DNA from: VRUE01 sp963737575
GTDB lineage: Bacteria; Actinomycetota; Thermoleophilia; Solirubrobacterales; 70-9
Length of the DNA stretch: 64,000 nucleotides
Direction: 5' to 3'
Assembly: GCA_963737575.1 (NCBI GenBank)
Contig: CAVTTJ010000006.1
Span: forward strand, 1-64,000
A model generated the notes under the pieces. That model was not told the DNA's origin. It was given only the letters and a program-made list of their open reading frames with translations, and did not search any database. Below, in pieces: positions 8,370 through 16,799 of this stretch (positions are counted from its first letter, which is position 1; every line of letters begins with the position of its first letter). Position numbers and translations under genes: made by a program.

Positions 8370-8592
8370 GCAATTTGGGCCGAGCTGCTCTGTGCGCAGA
8401 CCTGGGGCAGGCGACGCTACCCTCATTCTGGCCATTGGACTGCCCTTGGACTTGACCTGTTCGACCGGTCTGCCCGGTTGGTGTCCACCATTGCTGGGGC
8501 TGACCGGCTCAGGAACCGACTTGATAAGCGGGTGCGACTCCGCCTCATCGGGGAGAAGGGGCCACGACGGAGGTTGTGACGGAAGGATTCCG

Positions 8593-8770
8593 ATGAAGCG
8601 ACTCCCAAAGGCGCTGGCGTGCGCTACCGGTGGGGGTGGCGAGCTTCGCGCTGATCTGCGCGGTGGCGATCCTCGCGTTGTCGGTGGCCGCCTCGCCGAA
8701 GGAGGGCAAGACCTACGCTGGGAAGATCAAGTGCGTGTATCGAGGAAAAGTTGCCCACACGATCCGTTAG
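8593..8770 (+). pseudogene. tiny secreted protein with a one-base frameshift
   Basis: The first frame gives MKRLPKALAC. The next frame gives LPVGVASFALICAVAILALSV, then AASPKEGKTYAGKIKCVYRGK, and stops after VAHTIR. Removing one base near 8625 joins them into a 58-residue protein with an ideal signal peptide and a short basic mature part. A GGAAGGA ribosome site lies upstream. The frameshift may be a real inactivation or a sequence error. No family recognised. Confidence 0.5.
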
Positions 8771-9207
8771 CAGGCTCTCCTTCGCGCCTAACCAGCGGCG
8801 CCTTGCGACCGCTCGTTGGCTCAACGGCACGGTTTGAACCCTTCAGGCAGGGAATCGCCGCGTCCCTGCCCAATCACCCCGGGCGCCGCGAGGCTATCTC
8901 TGACGTGTCTGCCTGGGAGTTGCGGCATCAGCCTTCCGTTCCTGCCCCACACCGGAATGCGCGTATAGCTCCAACCGCTCCCTCGGTGCGAGCTGGTAAT
9001 GACGTAAGGCCCAGTCGCGGGCGGAGGGTGCCTTGTGAGGTCTTTGACTGACCCGCTGGGCTGGTCACCCCTCTCGCGTGATTGCGAGCACGTCAGCCAG
9101 CGCGACTCGCGCTCTCGCCTTGGACGAGGAGCGACGCAGCTTTCCGACGCTAGCGAGGCTTGCCGAGTCGACCGATCTCGTCGAAGCAGACGCCCTCCAA
9201 CCGAGAG
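8771..9207. other. intergenic stretch, nothing recognised
   Basis: No frame here shows a recognisable domain on either strand. Weak antisense frames across 9065-9265 have no ribosome site and overlap the promoter of the next gene. Confidence 0.5.
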
Positions 9208-9237
9208 TTGACTGCGAGGCCGGGCGCGCTGTATGTT
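9208..9237 (+). promoter_or_regulatory. probable promoter (TTGACT-N18-TATGTT)
   Basis: TTGACT at 9208-9213 and TATGTT at 9232-9237 with an 18-base spacer, 72 bases before the membrane-protein start. Confidence 0.5.
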
Positions 9238-9309
9238 CGCCGCTGGAGAGGGGCCTGCGGAACACCGCAGTTGGGGAGGCCCGCCTGGGTTCTAACAGGA
9301 GGATCGGAA

Positions 9310-9957
9310 ATGCCGGATTTGCTGCGCCGCCTCGCGCCCCTTACCGGGATCGTCTTCGCCGCTCTGCTCGTCGTCACCTTTTTCCTCACCCCAAGCGCGC
9401 CGAGCCAGCACGACACCGGGGCGCAGGTCATCGCCCACTTCCGGCTCCACCATTCCGCCGTCATGATCGGCAACTTCTGCGCCGCCCTCGCGGTCATCTT
9501 CTTCATCTTCTTCGCCGGCTCCCTGCGCAGCTTCCTGCGCGGCCAGGAGGGTGGTGAGGGGCTCTCCGCCGTCGCCCTCGGCGGCGCGGTTTTGCTCGGG
9601 ACCGGCGGGGCGATCTTCGCCAGCCTGGAATGGGCCCTGAGCGAAACTCGCAACAGCATCAGCCCCGCCGCGGCCGAAGCGATCAACGTCCTCAGCAACA
9701 ACTTCTTCTGGCCCTTCGAGGCAGGGCTCGTGGTCTTCTCGATCGCGATCGGCCTGGCGATCCTGCGCACCGCGGCGCTGCCCAAGTGGCTCGGCTGGGT
9801 GATGATCGTGATCGGCGTCGTCGGCGTCACCCCCGTCGGCTTCTTCGGCTTCTTCGTGGTGATGATCTGGTCGGTGATCGTCGCCGTCATGCTTTATCGC
9901 CGCGGCGGCGAGCCGGTTCGGCCGCGGGACGAAGGCGCACTCGATCCGGCGGGCTGA
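9310..9957 (+). CDS. multi-pass membrane protein, unknown function
   Basis: A 215-residue integral membrane protein with about six hydrophobic segments: about residues 9-27, 50-70, 88-108, 136-158, 165-185 and 185-200. The sequence opens with LLRRLAPLTGIVFAALLVV, and the PLTG-type first helix and overall layout resemble DUF4386-like or DoxX-unrelated small membrane proteins of actinobacteria. No transport or catalytic motif is visible. ATG 9310 is supported by AGGAGG at about 9297. The C-terminal tail is polar. The gene has its own promoter. The NTF2-like relic follows in an overlapping frame. Confidence 0.75.
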   Translation: MPDLLRRLAPLTGIVFAALLVVTFFLTPSAPSQHDTGAQVIAHFRLHHSAVMIGNFCAALAVIFFIFFAGSLRSFLRGQEGGEGLSAVALGGAVLLGTGGAIFASLEWALSETRNSISPAAAEAINVLSNNFFWPFEAGLVVFSIAIGLAILRTAALPKWLGWVMIVIGVVGVTPVGFFGFFVVMIWSVIVAVMLYRRGGEPVRPRDEGALDPAG

Positions 9958-10165
9958 GGTCGGCAACCGCCCACCCGGCATCGCGGTCGATGTGCTCGAC
10001 GCCCGCAGCGCGGGCGAGAAGGTCGTCGTCGTCATCGGGCCCCCCTCTGAGGACGGCGAACAGGCGGCGCCGGTCGCCAACGTCACGACCTTCCGCGACG
10101 GGAGGGCCGTGGAGATGGTCCACTACCCCGATCCCGAGGACGCGCTCGCCGCGGCGGGTCTCTGA
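9956..10165 (+). pseudogene. C-terminal remnant of an NTF2-like/SnoaL-type protein
   Basis: A 69-codon frame begins without a start inside the previous stop region. It contains AGEKVVVVIGPPSEDGEQ and NVTTFRDGRAVEMVHYPDPE, ending DALAAAGL. The FRDGRAVEMVHY...DALAAAGL ending is characteristic of the last strands of SnoaL-like NTF2-fold proteins. The N-terminal helices are missing, so it is read as a truncated relic between the membrane protein and the VOC protein. A short product from GTG 9992 is possible but would not fold as the full domain. Confidence 0.6.
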
Positions 10166-10177
10166 GGAGCGCAACTC

Positions 10178-10654
10178 GTGCCCGAAGCCCAACCCTTGCG
10201 GCCCAGCCCCATCCCCGAGCACCTGTACACGGTCACGCCGCGGCTCGTCGTTCCCGACGGCGCCGCCGCGATCGCCTTCTATCGCGACGCGTTCGGAGCG
10301 GAGGAGATCGGCGAGCGGTTCAGCGGGCCGGAGGGCGAGCTGATCCACGCAGAGGTGCGGATCGGCGACTCGGTGGTCATGATCACCGAGGAGGCCGGGG
10401 ATGGGGGCCCGGCGACATTGCCGCAGTCTCTCGGCGGGGCCGTCAGCGCGATCATGGCCACCTACTGGGAGGACGTGGACGCTGCCTGGGCGCGGGCAGT
10501 CAAGGCTGGAGCGGAGGTGCTGTACCCGCTGGCCGACCAGTTCTACGGCGACCGCGCCGGTCGTCTGCGCGATCGATTCGGCCAGCAGTGGACGATGAGC
10601 CAGCGGATCGAGCTGCTCAGTGGCGAGGAAATGCACCGTAGGGCGCGGACTTAG
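10178..10654 (+). CDS. VOC-family (glyoxalase/PhnB-like) protein
   Basis: A 158-residue vicinal-oxygen-chelate protein. It shows the paired beta-alpha-beta-beta-beta units: VTPRLVVPDGAAAIAFYRDAFGAEEI, then IHAEVRIGDSVVMITEE, then DVDAAWARAVKAGAEVLYPLADQFYGDRAGRLRDRFGQQW (in sections). PhnB-like members carry the FYGDRAGR-DPFG motif; here DPFG is DRFG. Enzymatic activity is unproven; many homologues are antibiotic- or stress-related binding proteins. GTG 10178 has a GAGGAG site. Its stop overlaps the convergent DUF1801 gene by four bases. Confidence 0.85.
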   Translation: MPEAQPLRPSPIPEHLYTVTPRLVVPDGAAAIAFYRDAFGAEEIGERFSGPEGELIHAEVRIGDSVVMITEEAGDGGPATLPQSLGGAVSAIMATYWEDVDAAWARAVKAGAEVLYPLADQFYGDRAGRLRDRFGQQWTMSQRIELLSGEEMHRRART

Positions 10655-11010
10655 CGCGGGGGCAGACCTGCATCCGCGAGACGCGCGGCGATCAGTCTCT
10701 TGACGAGCGCCTTCGGCAGCGGGCGGTCGATCGGGAAGTGCAACGAGCTCTTGGTCATCGTGTAGCCGTCGAGCTCGTCGGCAAGCTGGCCGAGGACCGA
10801 GCCGCTGAAGGGCAGGTAGCTGAGGTGACTCTTGAACGCCGCAAACCCAGCGATGACCTGGCCGTGCAAGCGGAACGCTGGGACGCGGTATGAAATCCCC
10901 TCTTCAGCCTCTGGGACGATCTCGAGAATCGTGCGGCGCAGCTCTTGAAGCGTTGCGCACTTCGGCTCCTCGAGATCACGCAGGTAGCTGTCGACCTGCT
11001 CGGCGGACAT
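10651..11010 (-). CDS. DUF1801 (YdhG-like) protein
   Basis: A 119-residue protein with the DUF1801 pattern: VDSYLRDLEEPKCATLQELRR at the start, ILEIVPEAEEGISYRVPAF, FAAFKSHLSYLPFSG, then FPIDRPLPKALVKRLIAARL at the end. This is the common length for the family, which adopts a YdhG-like fold of unclear biochemical role. It is probably a cytoplasmic binding protein. ATG 11010 is chosen because the family N-terminus (AEQVDSYL) follows it. Convergent with the VOC gene. Confidence 0.85.
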   Translation of the reverse strand: MSAEQVDSYLRDLEEPKCATLQELRRTILEIVPEAEEGISYRVPAFRLHGQVIAGFAAFKSHLSYLPFSGSVLGQLADELDGYTMTKSSLHFPIDRPLPKALVKRLIAARLADAGLPPR

Positions 11011-11298
11011 CGGGCGCAGTGTAGGGGTGCATCGCTCTCGCTTCGCGCGATTTGCAGGCGCCATCGAGCTTCGTTCCAGATGCCCGGTCTGGACGAAAAG
11101 GGGTAGGAACGGTCTCCCGCTGGGGTGGCTCCTCCTCGCGTGGGTGCGAGAGCGCGCTGAGCGCCCAGTCGGGCATGTGCGGGGATCGTGACGCAGCGCC
11201 CCGAGTGCCCCGGCACCCAAAGATGGGCGGCCGTCATGCTCGGCGACTATCTCGAACGGGGTGAGCGGTCTGCCTCGCAAGGATTGGTATGTCCTCGC
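11011..11298. other. intergenic stretch inside the tRNA-Ser array
   Basis: Nothing coding is recognised here. Bases 11236-11270 repeat the ATGCTCGSCGACTATCTCGA motif seen at 7539, and a third variant lies just after the tRNA fragment at 11374-11406. Confidence 0.5.
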
Positions 11299-11375
11299 TA
11301 GGATCAAGGCCCCGCGGTTCCGGGAGGGGTGCCGGAGTGGTTGAACGGGGCAGTCTCGAAAACCGTTGGCCATCG
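11299..11375 (+). repeat. 5' fragment of tRNA-Ser(CGA) with promoter block (copy 2)
   Basis: Bases 11323-11375 match the intact tRNA-Ser through the anticodon arm and into the variable arm (two mismatches), then diverge. CCTCGCTAGGATC lies at 11293-11305, 24 bases before the tRNA start, as in the intact copy. There is no T arm or 3' acceptor, so it is non-functional. Confidence 0.85.
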
Positions 11376-11468
11376 TAACTACCTCGAGCGCCACAGCCGT
11401 CGCTAGCTGTTCGCGCGTGAGGCAACGACGTTAATTGGGTGTCGCAAGCGGCGCTAGGGGTCGGTTGC

Positions 11469-14042
11469 TCAGTGGATGCAGCCGTTGAAGCTGGTTTTGA
11501 GGGTAACTTCGGCGATGCCAGTGGAAGTTCCATTGGAGGCCGTCAGGGTGAGATTGTGGGTCGAGAATCCGGCTCCTTCCGTGTACAGCCGCAGCGTCGG
11601 CGAGAGTTCTTCGGAGAGCAGTTGCGCCGGCTTGCCGTCGACGCTGTCGGTCCAGCGATAGGTCAGCGGCAGACCGTGAGAGTCGCTCGCCGAGGCCATG
11701 AAATGCACGTCCGCGTAGTACTCGCTGCCGTGTTTTTCATCGATCAGGCAAGCGGCGATTTCCGACCCATCCGGGGGACTGCTGACCGACGCCGTCACAT
11801 CTCCCGGAGGGGCCAGCACCCGGACGCTGATCGTGGCGCTGGCTGACTTGCCGTCGCCGTTGGTCGCGGTGACGGTGATGGTGTGCAAGCCGACTGGCGT
11901 GCCGTGGCGGACGATCAGGAGGCCGCGGCCGATTTCGTTTCCGTCTTCCCTCCAGACGATGGCATGGCTGGGCAGGGTGCCGTCGATCGGGTCGCTGACC
12001 TGGGCGCTGTAGGTGATGTCCTGGCCGAGGGTGAAGTGAGCGAAAGCTGCCGGCGCGGTGATCGAGACGTTCGGTGGCGCGACGTACGGCGCGGGACCGT
12101 GGCCGTATTCGATGAAGTTCCAGTGCATGATGGGCACGCCGGCGTAGTACTGGACCGTCTGGGCAGGCATCACAAACGATTGCGAGGTGCGCCCGGGTCG
12201 CAATGTGTAGTAGTCGCCGGTCTCGTGCGGCAGCCCCGCAGGCAGCGCCAGCACGAACTCCTCGTCAGGAGTCAGGAAGCCCGCCACGGGCTGCGCATTG
12301 TCGTTGTTCGGCGAGGCGCGGAAGTCGATTCCGACATCGCCGGCACGGTCGGTCGACAACGCGGGCCAGCCGACGGCGTACGTCGGGTTCCACAACCAGC
12401 GCTCACCGGTCTCATGCCAGCTGTTCACGTCGAACTTGGTGATGAAGATCGCCGGCTGATCGAAGACGTGGTGCAGAGTGGGATTATTTTTGTCGCAGTT
12501 GGCCGTGCAGTAGGCCCGCCCGGTGCCCTGCGCGAGGTACAGCGTCGAGCCACTCAGCGTCGAGCTCTCAACGGCGCCGGGGAATATCCCATAGCGGTCG
12601 TACCAGTTGCTGCCGTCGGTGCCCTTGATTTCGTTGTCGAAGGCCGGGACCGAGGAGTGGTCTATGTCGTGGCGGAAGAGGGTGCCCGAGTACGGTGCCC
12701 AGGACCAGATGCGCGCCTGGCTACCGGAGTTGCTGCCCGTGAAGTACGTGGCGCTCGATTCTTCTCCCTGGGCCGTCTGCATTCGCGCGTTGGCGTCGAC
12801 CAGGTAGTTCAGGCTCACGGTCCCGCGGTGGGAGAGCTGAGCCAGCGAGATGCGTCCCATCAGGGATCCGCCGTTGCCACATATGACGTCCACGCTCCAG
12901 TTCATATTCGTCGGGTTGACGGAGAGATCGCTGCGGTCGTACCAGGCGTTGCCGGGCTGCCCAATCGTTCCCGGGGTCACGTCCCAATAGGTCCACGCCG
13001 CGCCCGGATTCGACGCGTGGGCGCGCAGGTCCGCAGGACTTGCGACAGCGATGCGGATGCGATTGAACACACCGTCGCTGCGGCAGACCGCCTTGTGTTC
13101 GGAGTTTTCGGTCAGGCAGGGCTTGTTGCACCAGTACTGCATGACCCAGACGAACATGTGGTAGGACGGGGAGTAGGAGACGAGCTGGTCGCAGCAGAAG
13201 GCCAGCCCTTCGTCGGGGAGCACTTCGGAGGGGTCAAACTGCCTGAAGGTGTGACCGGCATCGGTCGAGAGCGCCACCGAGCTGTTGCCCGTGTACCACA
13301 CGACGTTTTCGCCGATCGCCGTGGTGACCTCCTGCGGGCTGGCTTCACGTGGCGGGACCCCCACATCGGAGTTGCGGAAGAAGGCGAGCGGTTCGCCCGA
13401 CGCCCAGGCAACTGGGTCCAAGGTCAGCGCGCGTGGTCTTCCGGCGGCGGCGTGTGCCCCGGAGGCGAGCGCGCCGACACCGAGGCCGGTCCCGCCCCCG
13501 ATCGACTTGGGGGGCCGGAAGGGTCCGGGCGGCATCTTCTTGTCGACGCCCTCGCCCTGCTCGGGATCCTCGTCGGGCGGTTGCACCCTCGCGCCCCCCG
13601 CATGGCCCCTGTGCGCCTTGATCCGGTGTGCCTTGGACGTACGCGCGCACTTTCGTCCTGCCCGGGGCAGGAGCCGCCGGCCGGCGGTGGCAAGGAGGTT
13701 GACCGGCCTGCGTATCAGTGAGCGCGGGATACGCTTGTGCTTCCAGGTCGGGGGCGAATAGAGCGCGCTCGACAGGCCATCGACCGCGGCGAGCGCCGGG
13801 CAGCTTCGCCCGCGCCGTGCCAAGTGCAAGGCCCTGGCAGCCTGGCGCACCAACGACGTGCGCGCCCGGCGCCCGCGGAGGAAGCGCGAGCTCGGGACGC
13901 GAATGAGCAGGGAACGGGCCTGCGCGATCTCACTCACGACGCTCGCTCGTCCGGCGGCGCTACGGGCTTGCGGTGCCGCGGTCGCGAACGCGGGCTGTGA
14001 CACTGTCGCCAGCGCGATCAGCAGCGGAACCATGAGACCCAC
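11469..14042 (-). CDS. large secreted protein with C-terminal Ig/PKD-like domains
   Basis: An 857-residue exported protein. Residues 1-25 form a signal peptide. Residues about 30-200 are Arg/Lys-rich and low-complexity. The central 400 residues (for example FFRNSDVGVPPREASPQEVTTA, NVVWYTGNSSVALSTDAGHTF) look like a sialidase/BNR-type beta-propeller with VALSTDAGHTFR as an Asp-box-like turn. Residues about 640-750 and 750-857 are two Ig/PKD-like beta-sandwiches (VSITAPAAFAHFTLGQDITYSAQV; THNLTLTASNGTSTGIAEVTL). No catalytic residue set is proven; a surface adhesin or glycan-binding role is possible. The start is GTG 14042 or ATG 14033. It sits inside the tRNA-Ser array. Confidence 0.75.
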   Translation of the reverse strand: MGLMVPLLIALATVSQPAFATAAPQARSAAGRASVVSEIAQARSLLIRVPSSRFLRGRRARTSLVRQAARALHLARRGRSCPALAAVDGLSSALYSPPTWKHKRIPRSLIRRPVNLLATAGRRLLPRAGRKCARTSKAHRIKAHRGHAGGARVQPPDEDPEQGEGVDKKMPPGPFRPPKSIGGGTGLGVGALASGAHAAAGRPRALTLDPVAWASGEPLAFFRNSDVGVPPREASPQEVTTAIGENVVWYTGNSSVALSTDAGHTFRQFDPSEVLPDEGLAFCCDQLVSYSPSYHMFVWVMQYWCNKPCLTENSEHKAVCRSDGVFNRIRIAVASPADLRAHASNPGAAWTYWDVTPGTIGQPGNAWYDRSDLSVNPTNMNWSVDVICGNGGSLMGRISLAQLSHRGTVSLNYLVDANARMQTAQGEESSATYFTGSNSGSQARIWSWAPYSGTLFRHDIDHSSVPAFDNEIKGTDGSNWYDRYGIFPGAVESSTLSGSTLYLAQGTGRAYCTANCDKNNPTLHHVFDQPAIFITKFDVNSWHETGERWLWNPTYAVGWPALSTDRAGDVGIDFRASPNNDNAQPVAGFLTPDEEFVLALPAGLPHETGDYYTLRPGRTSQSFVMPAQTVQYYAGVPIMHWNFIEYGHGPAPYVAPPNVSITAPAAFAHFTLGQDITYSAQVSDPIDGTLPSHAIVWREDGNEIGRGLLIVRHGTPVGLHTITVTATNGDGKSASATISVRVLAPPGDVTASVSSPPDGSEIAACLIDEKHGSEYYADVHFMASASDSHGLPLTYRWTDSVDGKPAQLLSEELSPTLRLYTEGAGFSTHNLTLTASNGTSTGIAEVTLKTSFNGCIH

Positions 14043-14256
14043 TCGCCGCCCGATAGTGATGGAGGCCTCCTCCTGAGTCGAAGGCTGGTGACGCCCAACC
14101 TATGTGGTTTGACTCGCGAGCCACCATAACAAGAGCAGCCGTACTGGCGCGGTGGGCTGGACGCATGACCAAGGGGAGGTTGAGCCATGTGCGAAGACGA
14201 GGACCGATCTGCGCCGTAGTCCGAGGTGGCCACCTGTCCAGACTTACGATCCTCGC

Positions 14257-14367
14257 TAGGGATCGGAGTTCGAAGTTGCCCTGGACGGGTGCCGGAGTGG
14301 TTGAACGGGGCAGTCTCGAAAGCTGTTGACGTCGCAAGGCGTTCGTGGGGTCGAATCCCACCCCGCT
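14257..14367 (+). pseudogene. decayed full-length tRNA-Ser(CGA) with promoter block (copy 3)
   Basis: Bases 14283-14367 match the intact tRNA-Ser over its whole length but with damage. The acceptor reads GGACGGG against ACCCCGC, the T arm GGTTCGAATCC has become GGGTCGAATCC, and the anticodon stem base next to the loop is changed. The anticodon loop CTCGAAA is kept. CCTCGCTAGGGATC lies 26 bases upstream. It is unlikely to fold into a working tRNA. Confidence 0.8.
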
Positions 14368-14437
14368 ATATCTCTAGCGACCACCATCGAGCCCTTTTTC
14401 TGGAGGGTTTCGAACGGCGCCCGTCCTGGGACTCCGT

Positions 14438-14466
14438 TTGACACCTGGTAGCGCGTCGGATATGCC
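14438..14466 (+). promoter_or_regulatory. probable promoter (TTGACA-N17-TATGCC)
   Basis: A perfect TTGACA at 14438-14443 is followed after 17 bases by TATGCC (14461-14466), about 80 bases before the secreted-protein start at 14547. Confidence 0.55.
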
Positions 14467-14546
14467 TCTCGGAAGCAGACACGACGGCCGCAACTTCCGG
14501 GACGATCAGCATGGGGAATAGGCACCGGCAAGAAAGAGAGGCTCCA

Positions 14547-15287
14547 TTGTCGAAACGAGTTCGCTCGACGTTTCCCTACGCCAACGCCGCTTCGACTAGT
14601 CGCCTTCGGGTAGCCGTTTTAGCGACATTCATCGCAGCCTGTGCGGCCTGGCTAGTTGTCCCCAGCGCGGCGCTTGCCGGCACTCTCGATCAGCAGCAAA
14701 CCGACGGCGGCGGAGGGTTCATAGGAATTACCTCGGCCTCGGGCGCGGCCCAAACTTTCACGGCGGGGATCAGCGGCGGACTGGACCAAGTCGATCTGAA
14801 TCTTGAGGAGAGCGGCAACCCAACCGACTTGAACGTCGAGATCCGAGACGTCTCGGGCGTCCCGGGCGAAGTGGTCCTGGCCAGCCATGGCGTTCCGGGT
14901 ACGGCCGTCCCGAGCCTTGCTGCATGGGTGCCCGTTTCGTTCAACTCGCCCGCAGTGGTGGCGGCGGGGACCCAGTACGCCATCGTCGCCTACACCTCGG
15001 GCGGCTCCTTATACAAATGGGCGCATAGCGTTTCTGGAAATCCGTATGGGGGCGGCTTGGCTTTCACCGCGCCGGGGTCTCCCCCGTCCGGCTTCTGGAC
15101 GTCGCAAAGTAGTGACTTTGCATTCAAGACCTACGTTGTGCCGACACCGCCGTCGGTCCCGGCGACACCGCCGTCGGTCCCGGCGAACACCGGACGACGC
15201 GCCGCTGCCCTCAAGAAGTGCAAGAAAAAGCACTCTGCCAAGGCGCGGAAGCGGTGTCGCAAGAAGGGGAAGCGGATTCCGGTCTAG
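14547..15287 (+). CDS. secreted protein with polybasic C-terminal tail
   Basis: A 246-residue exported protein. Basic residues precede a hydrophobic signal core (VAVLATFIAACAAWLVVPSAALA). The mature domain (LDQQQTDGGGGFIGI, AQTFTAGISGGLDQVDLNLEE, YAIVAYTSGGSLYKWAH) has the look of the jelly-roll choice-of-anchor type domains that begin with QxxTAG. Then come two copies of PPSVPA and a tail of KKCKKKHSAKARKRCRKKGK, the polybasic type shared by many proteins of this window. TTG 14547 is favoured over ATG 14511 because AGAGAGG lies just upstream. Function unknown. Confidence 0.75.
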   Translation: MSKRVRSTFPYANAASTSRLRVAVLATFIAACAAWLVVPSAALAGTLDQQQTDGGGGFIGITSASGAAQTFTAGISGGLDQVDLNLEESGNPTDLNVEIRDVSGVPGEVVLASHGVPGTAVPSLAAWVPVSFNSPAVVAAGTQYAIVAYTSGGSLYKWAHSVSGNPYGGGLAFTAPGSPPSGFWTSQSSDFAFKTYVVPTPPSVPATPPSVPANTGRRAAALKKCKKKHSAKARKRCRKKGKRIPV

Positions 15288-15311
15288 CTGCTTGATGCGT
15301 ATCCGGTTAGC

Positions 15312-15509
15312 TCAGGCCGGCTGCCTAAGGGCAGTGATCTCTTCATAAGTCGTCGGATCGTGGATCGCACCGAGCCCGAGAAGGGTCTGGCAAGCGGCCA
15401 TCGGCGTGCCGCGGCGGTTGTGGCGGAAGACGAACTCGTCAAGGTAAACGGGAAGAAGGTCTTTGAGGCGCCTCGGCGGGCCCGGATCTATCTCACGGCG
15501 TTCGGAACG
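15312..15509 (-). pseudogene. C-terminal remnant of an IS1595-family (ISXO2-like) transposase
   Basis: The minus strand reads RRLKDLLPVYLDEFVFRHNRR, then GTPMAACQTLLGLG and a short end. YLDEFVFRHNRR...FQTLLGLG is the typical end of ISXO2-like DDE transposases. Only about 65 residues remain; the catalytic DDE part and terminal inverted repeats are not found. It marks an old insertion in the accessory region. Confidence 0.7.
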
Positions 15510-15645
15510 TGGTGAGGCGCGTCAGCGAGACGCTTCCCATAAGGCTAAGGCCACGTCACTTTTGCTTGGCTCCTGCTCCGCTGCCAGGGAGGGGCTCTTC
15601 CAAAGGCTGTATCTCCGCCGCGCCGTGAACTTCGGGGCGCACAAG

Positions 15646-16620
15646 ATGGTCGTGATCAGCGCACAGGGTGCGCTGGGGCGGCTCAGCGTACCGGCCCTGC
15701 AGCGGGCGGGCTTCGGTGGTTCGCGCCGGCCGGCGGCCGGAGAGCGCCTCGGACTTTCGGCTGATCGACGTCAACGACGCTGCTGCAGCAGCCATGGGCT
15801 GTGCCGACGCCGACCTGGTCATCTCGATGGCCAACGACCCGAATCACAATGCCGAGAAGTTCGTCCTGGAGAACGGGGGCGCAATGTTCACCGTAATCGT
15901 CAGCCTGAGGAATGGCCGAATTGAAAGCGCTTGGAGCTGGTGCGGAGGGTCTCGTTGTCACCGACCTCGGGCTCGGGCCCGGGGTCAGCTCCTGGTCCTC
16001 GCGGATCTGCTCGCCCGACATCCCGATGCAGACGAGCTTGAAGATGCCGGCACCTTCTCGATGTCCGAGCCGGCCGGGCGCGGGACCGTCGATCTGTATC
16101 CGGGCCTGACGAGTGCCAAGCGCCGCCCGACAACGATGGTCGAGTTCCCGACCCCTTCGGCACGATGCGCTGTATCGACTTCGACGACGAGGAAGCTTCG
16201 GTCGGTCTGACCGAGGACCTGGCGCTGAAGCTGCCGGTGCGGATCTACGGCTACACGTTGGAGGGGTGGGCTCGGGCGCCAGTGATGGCGCTGAACTCTC
16301 TTTGTCTGATTTCCAAGCTGCCGCTCTCATTCTTCACCTTCGGCTCTGAGCGGCGCGCCGCGAGGACCGTGGCCAACCTCCAATGCCACCTCTGCGCGGC
16401 GCTGCGAGAAGGTAGGCGCCTGGAGACGAGCGTCGTGATCGGCAAAGGCAATTTCGCGATGACCGCCTCGGCGATCGCGACCTGTGCGAAGGTCCTGCTC
16501 GACCGCCGGGCTGGCGGGGACGTTCAAGCTGGGGTCCATGGGATCGAAGCGTCTGTCGATCTCTCCGAAGTCAGTGACGGCTTCGAACAGCAGGGCATAG
16601 GCATCGAGGCGATGGCCTAG
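15646..16620 (+). pseudogene. saccharopine-dehydrogenase-like protein, multiply frameshifted
   Basis: Pieces of one protein follow in order but in changing frames. MVVISAQGALGRLSVPALQRA (Rossmann GxxGxxG) is at 15646. LIDVNDAAAAAMGCADADLVIS follows at about 15765, then AEGLVVTDLGLGPGVSS at about 15940. PGLTSAKRRPTTMVEFP lies at about 16105, and DPFGTMRCIDFDDEE continues in a new frame from 16150 to a GIGIEAMA end. This is the layout of saccharopine-dehydrogenase NADP-binding family proteins. At least four frame changes make it inactive. It lies between the transposase relic and the intact tRNA-Ser. Confidence 0.75.
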
Positions 16621-16694
16621 ACCAGGTGCGTTGGGTCAACCTGCGCCGTCGAGGCTGAATTTGCCTCGCTAGGATCAGGGGGTCAGCTGTTCCC

Positions 16695-16783
16695 GGAGGG
16701 GTGCCGGAGTGGTTGAACGGGGCAGTCTCGAAAACTGTTGGCCGTCGCAAGGCGGCTCGTGGGTTCGAATCCCACCCCCTCCG
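16695..16783 (+). tRNA. tRNA-Ser(CGA), intact copy
   Basis: An 89-base class II tRNA. Acceptor GGAGGGG pairs with CCCCTCC (16776-16782). The anticodon stem GCAGT/ACTGT encloses CTCGAAA, giving anticodon CGA. The long variable arm and the GGTTCGAATCC T arm are complete; CCA is not encoded. The CCTCGCTAGGATC promoter block lies 25 bases upstream. It is the only complete copy among four related sequences in the window. Confidence 0.95.
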
Positions 16784-16799
16784 CTGAAGCACGAGAGCC

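Noticed and set aside
9065..9265. Small antisense gene
   Set aside because: No ribosome site, no domain, and it covers the promoter of the following gene.
15150..15190. Tandem PPSVPA repeats as a CRISPR-like or satellite repeat
   Set aside because: Only two short copies that encode a linker; no spacers.
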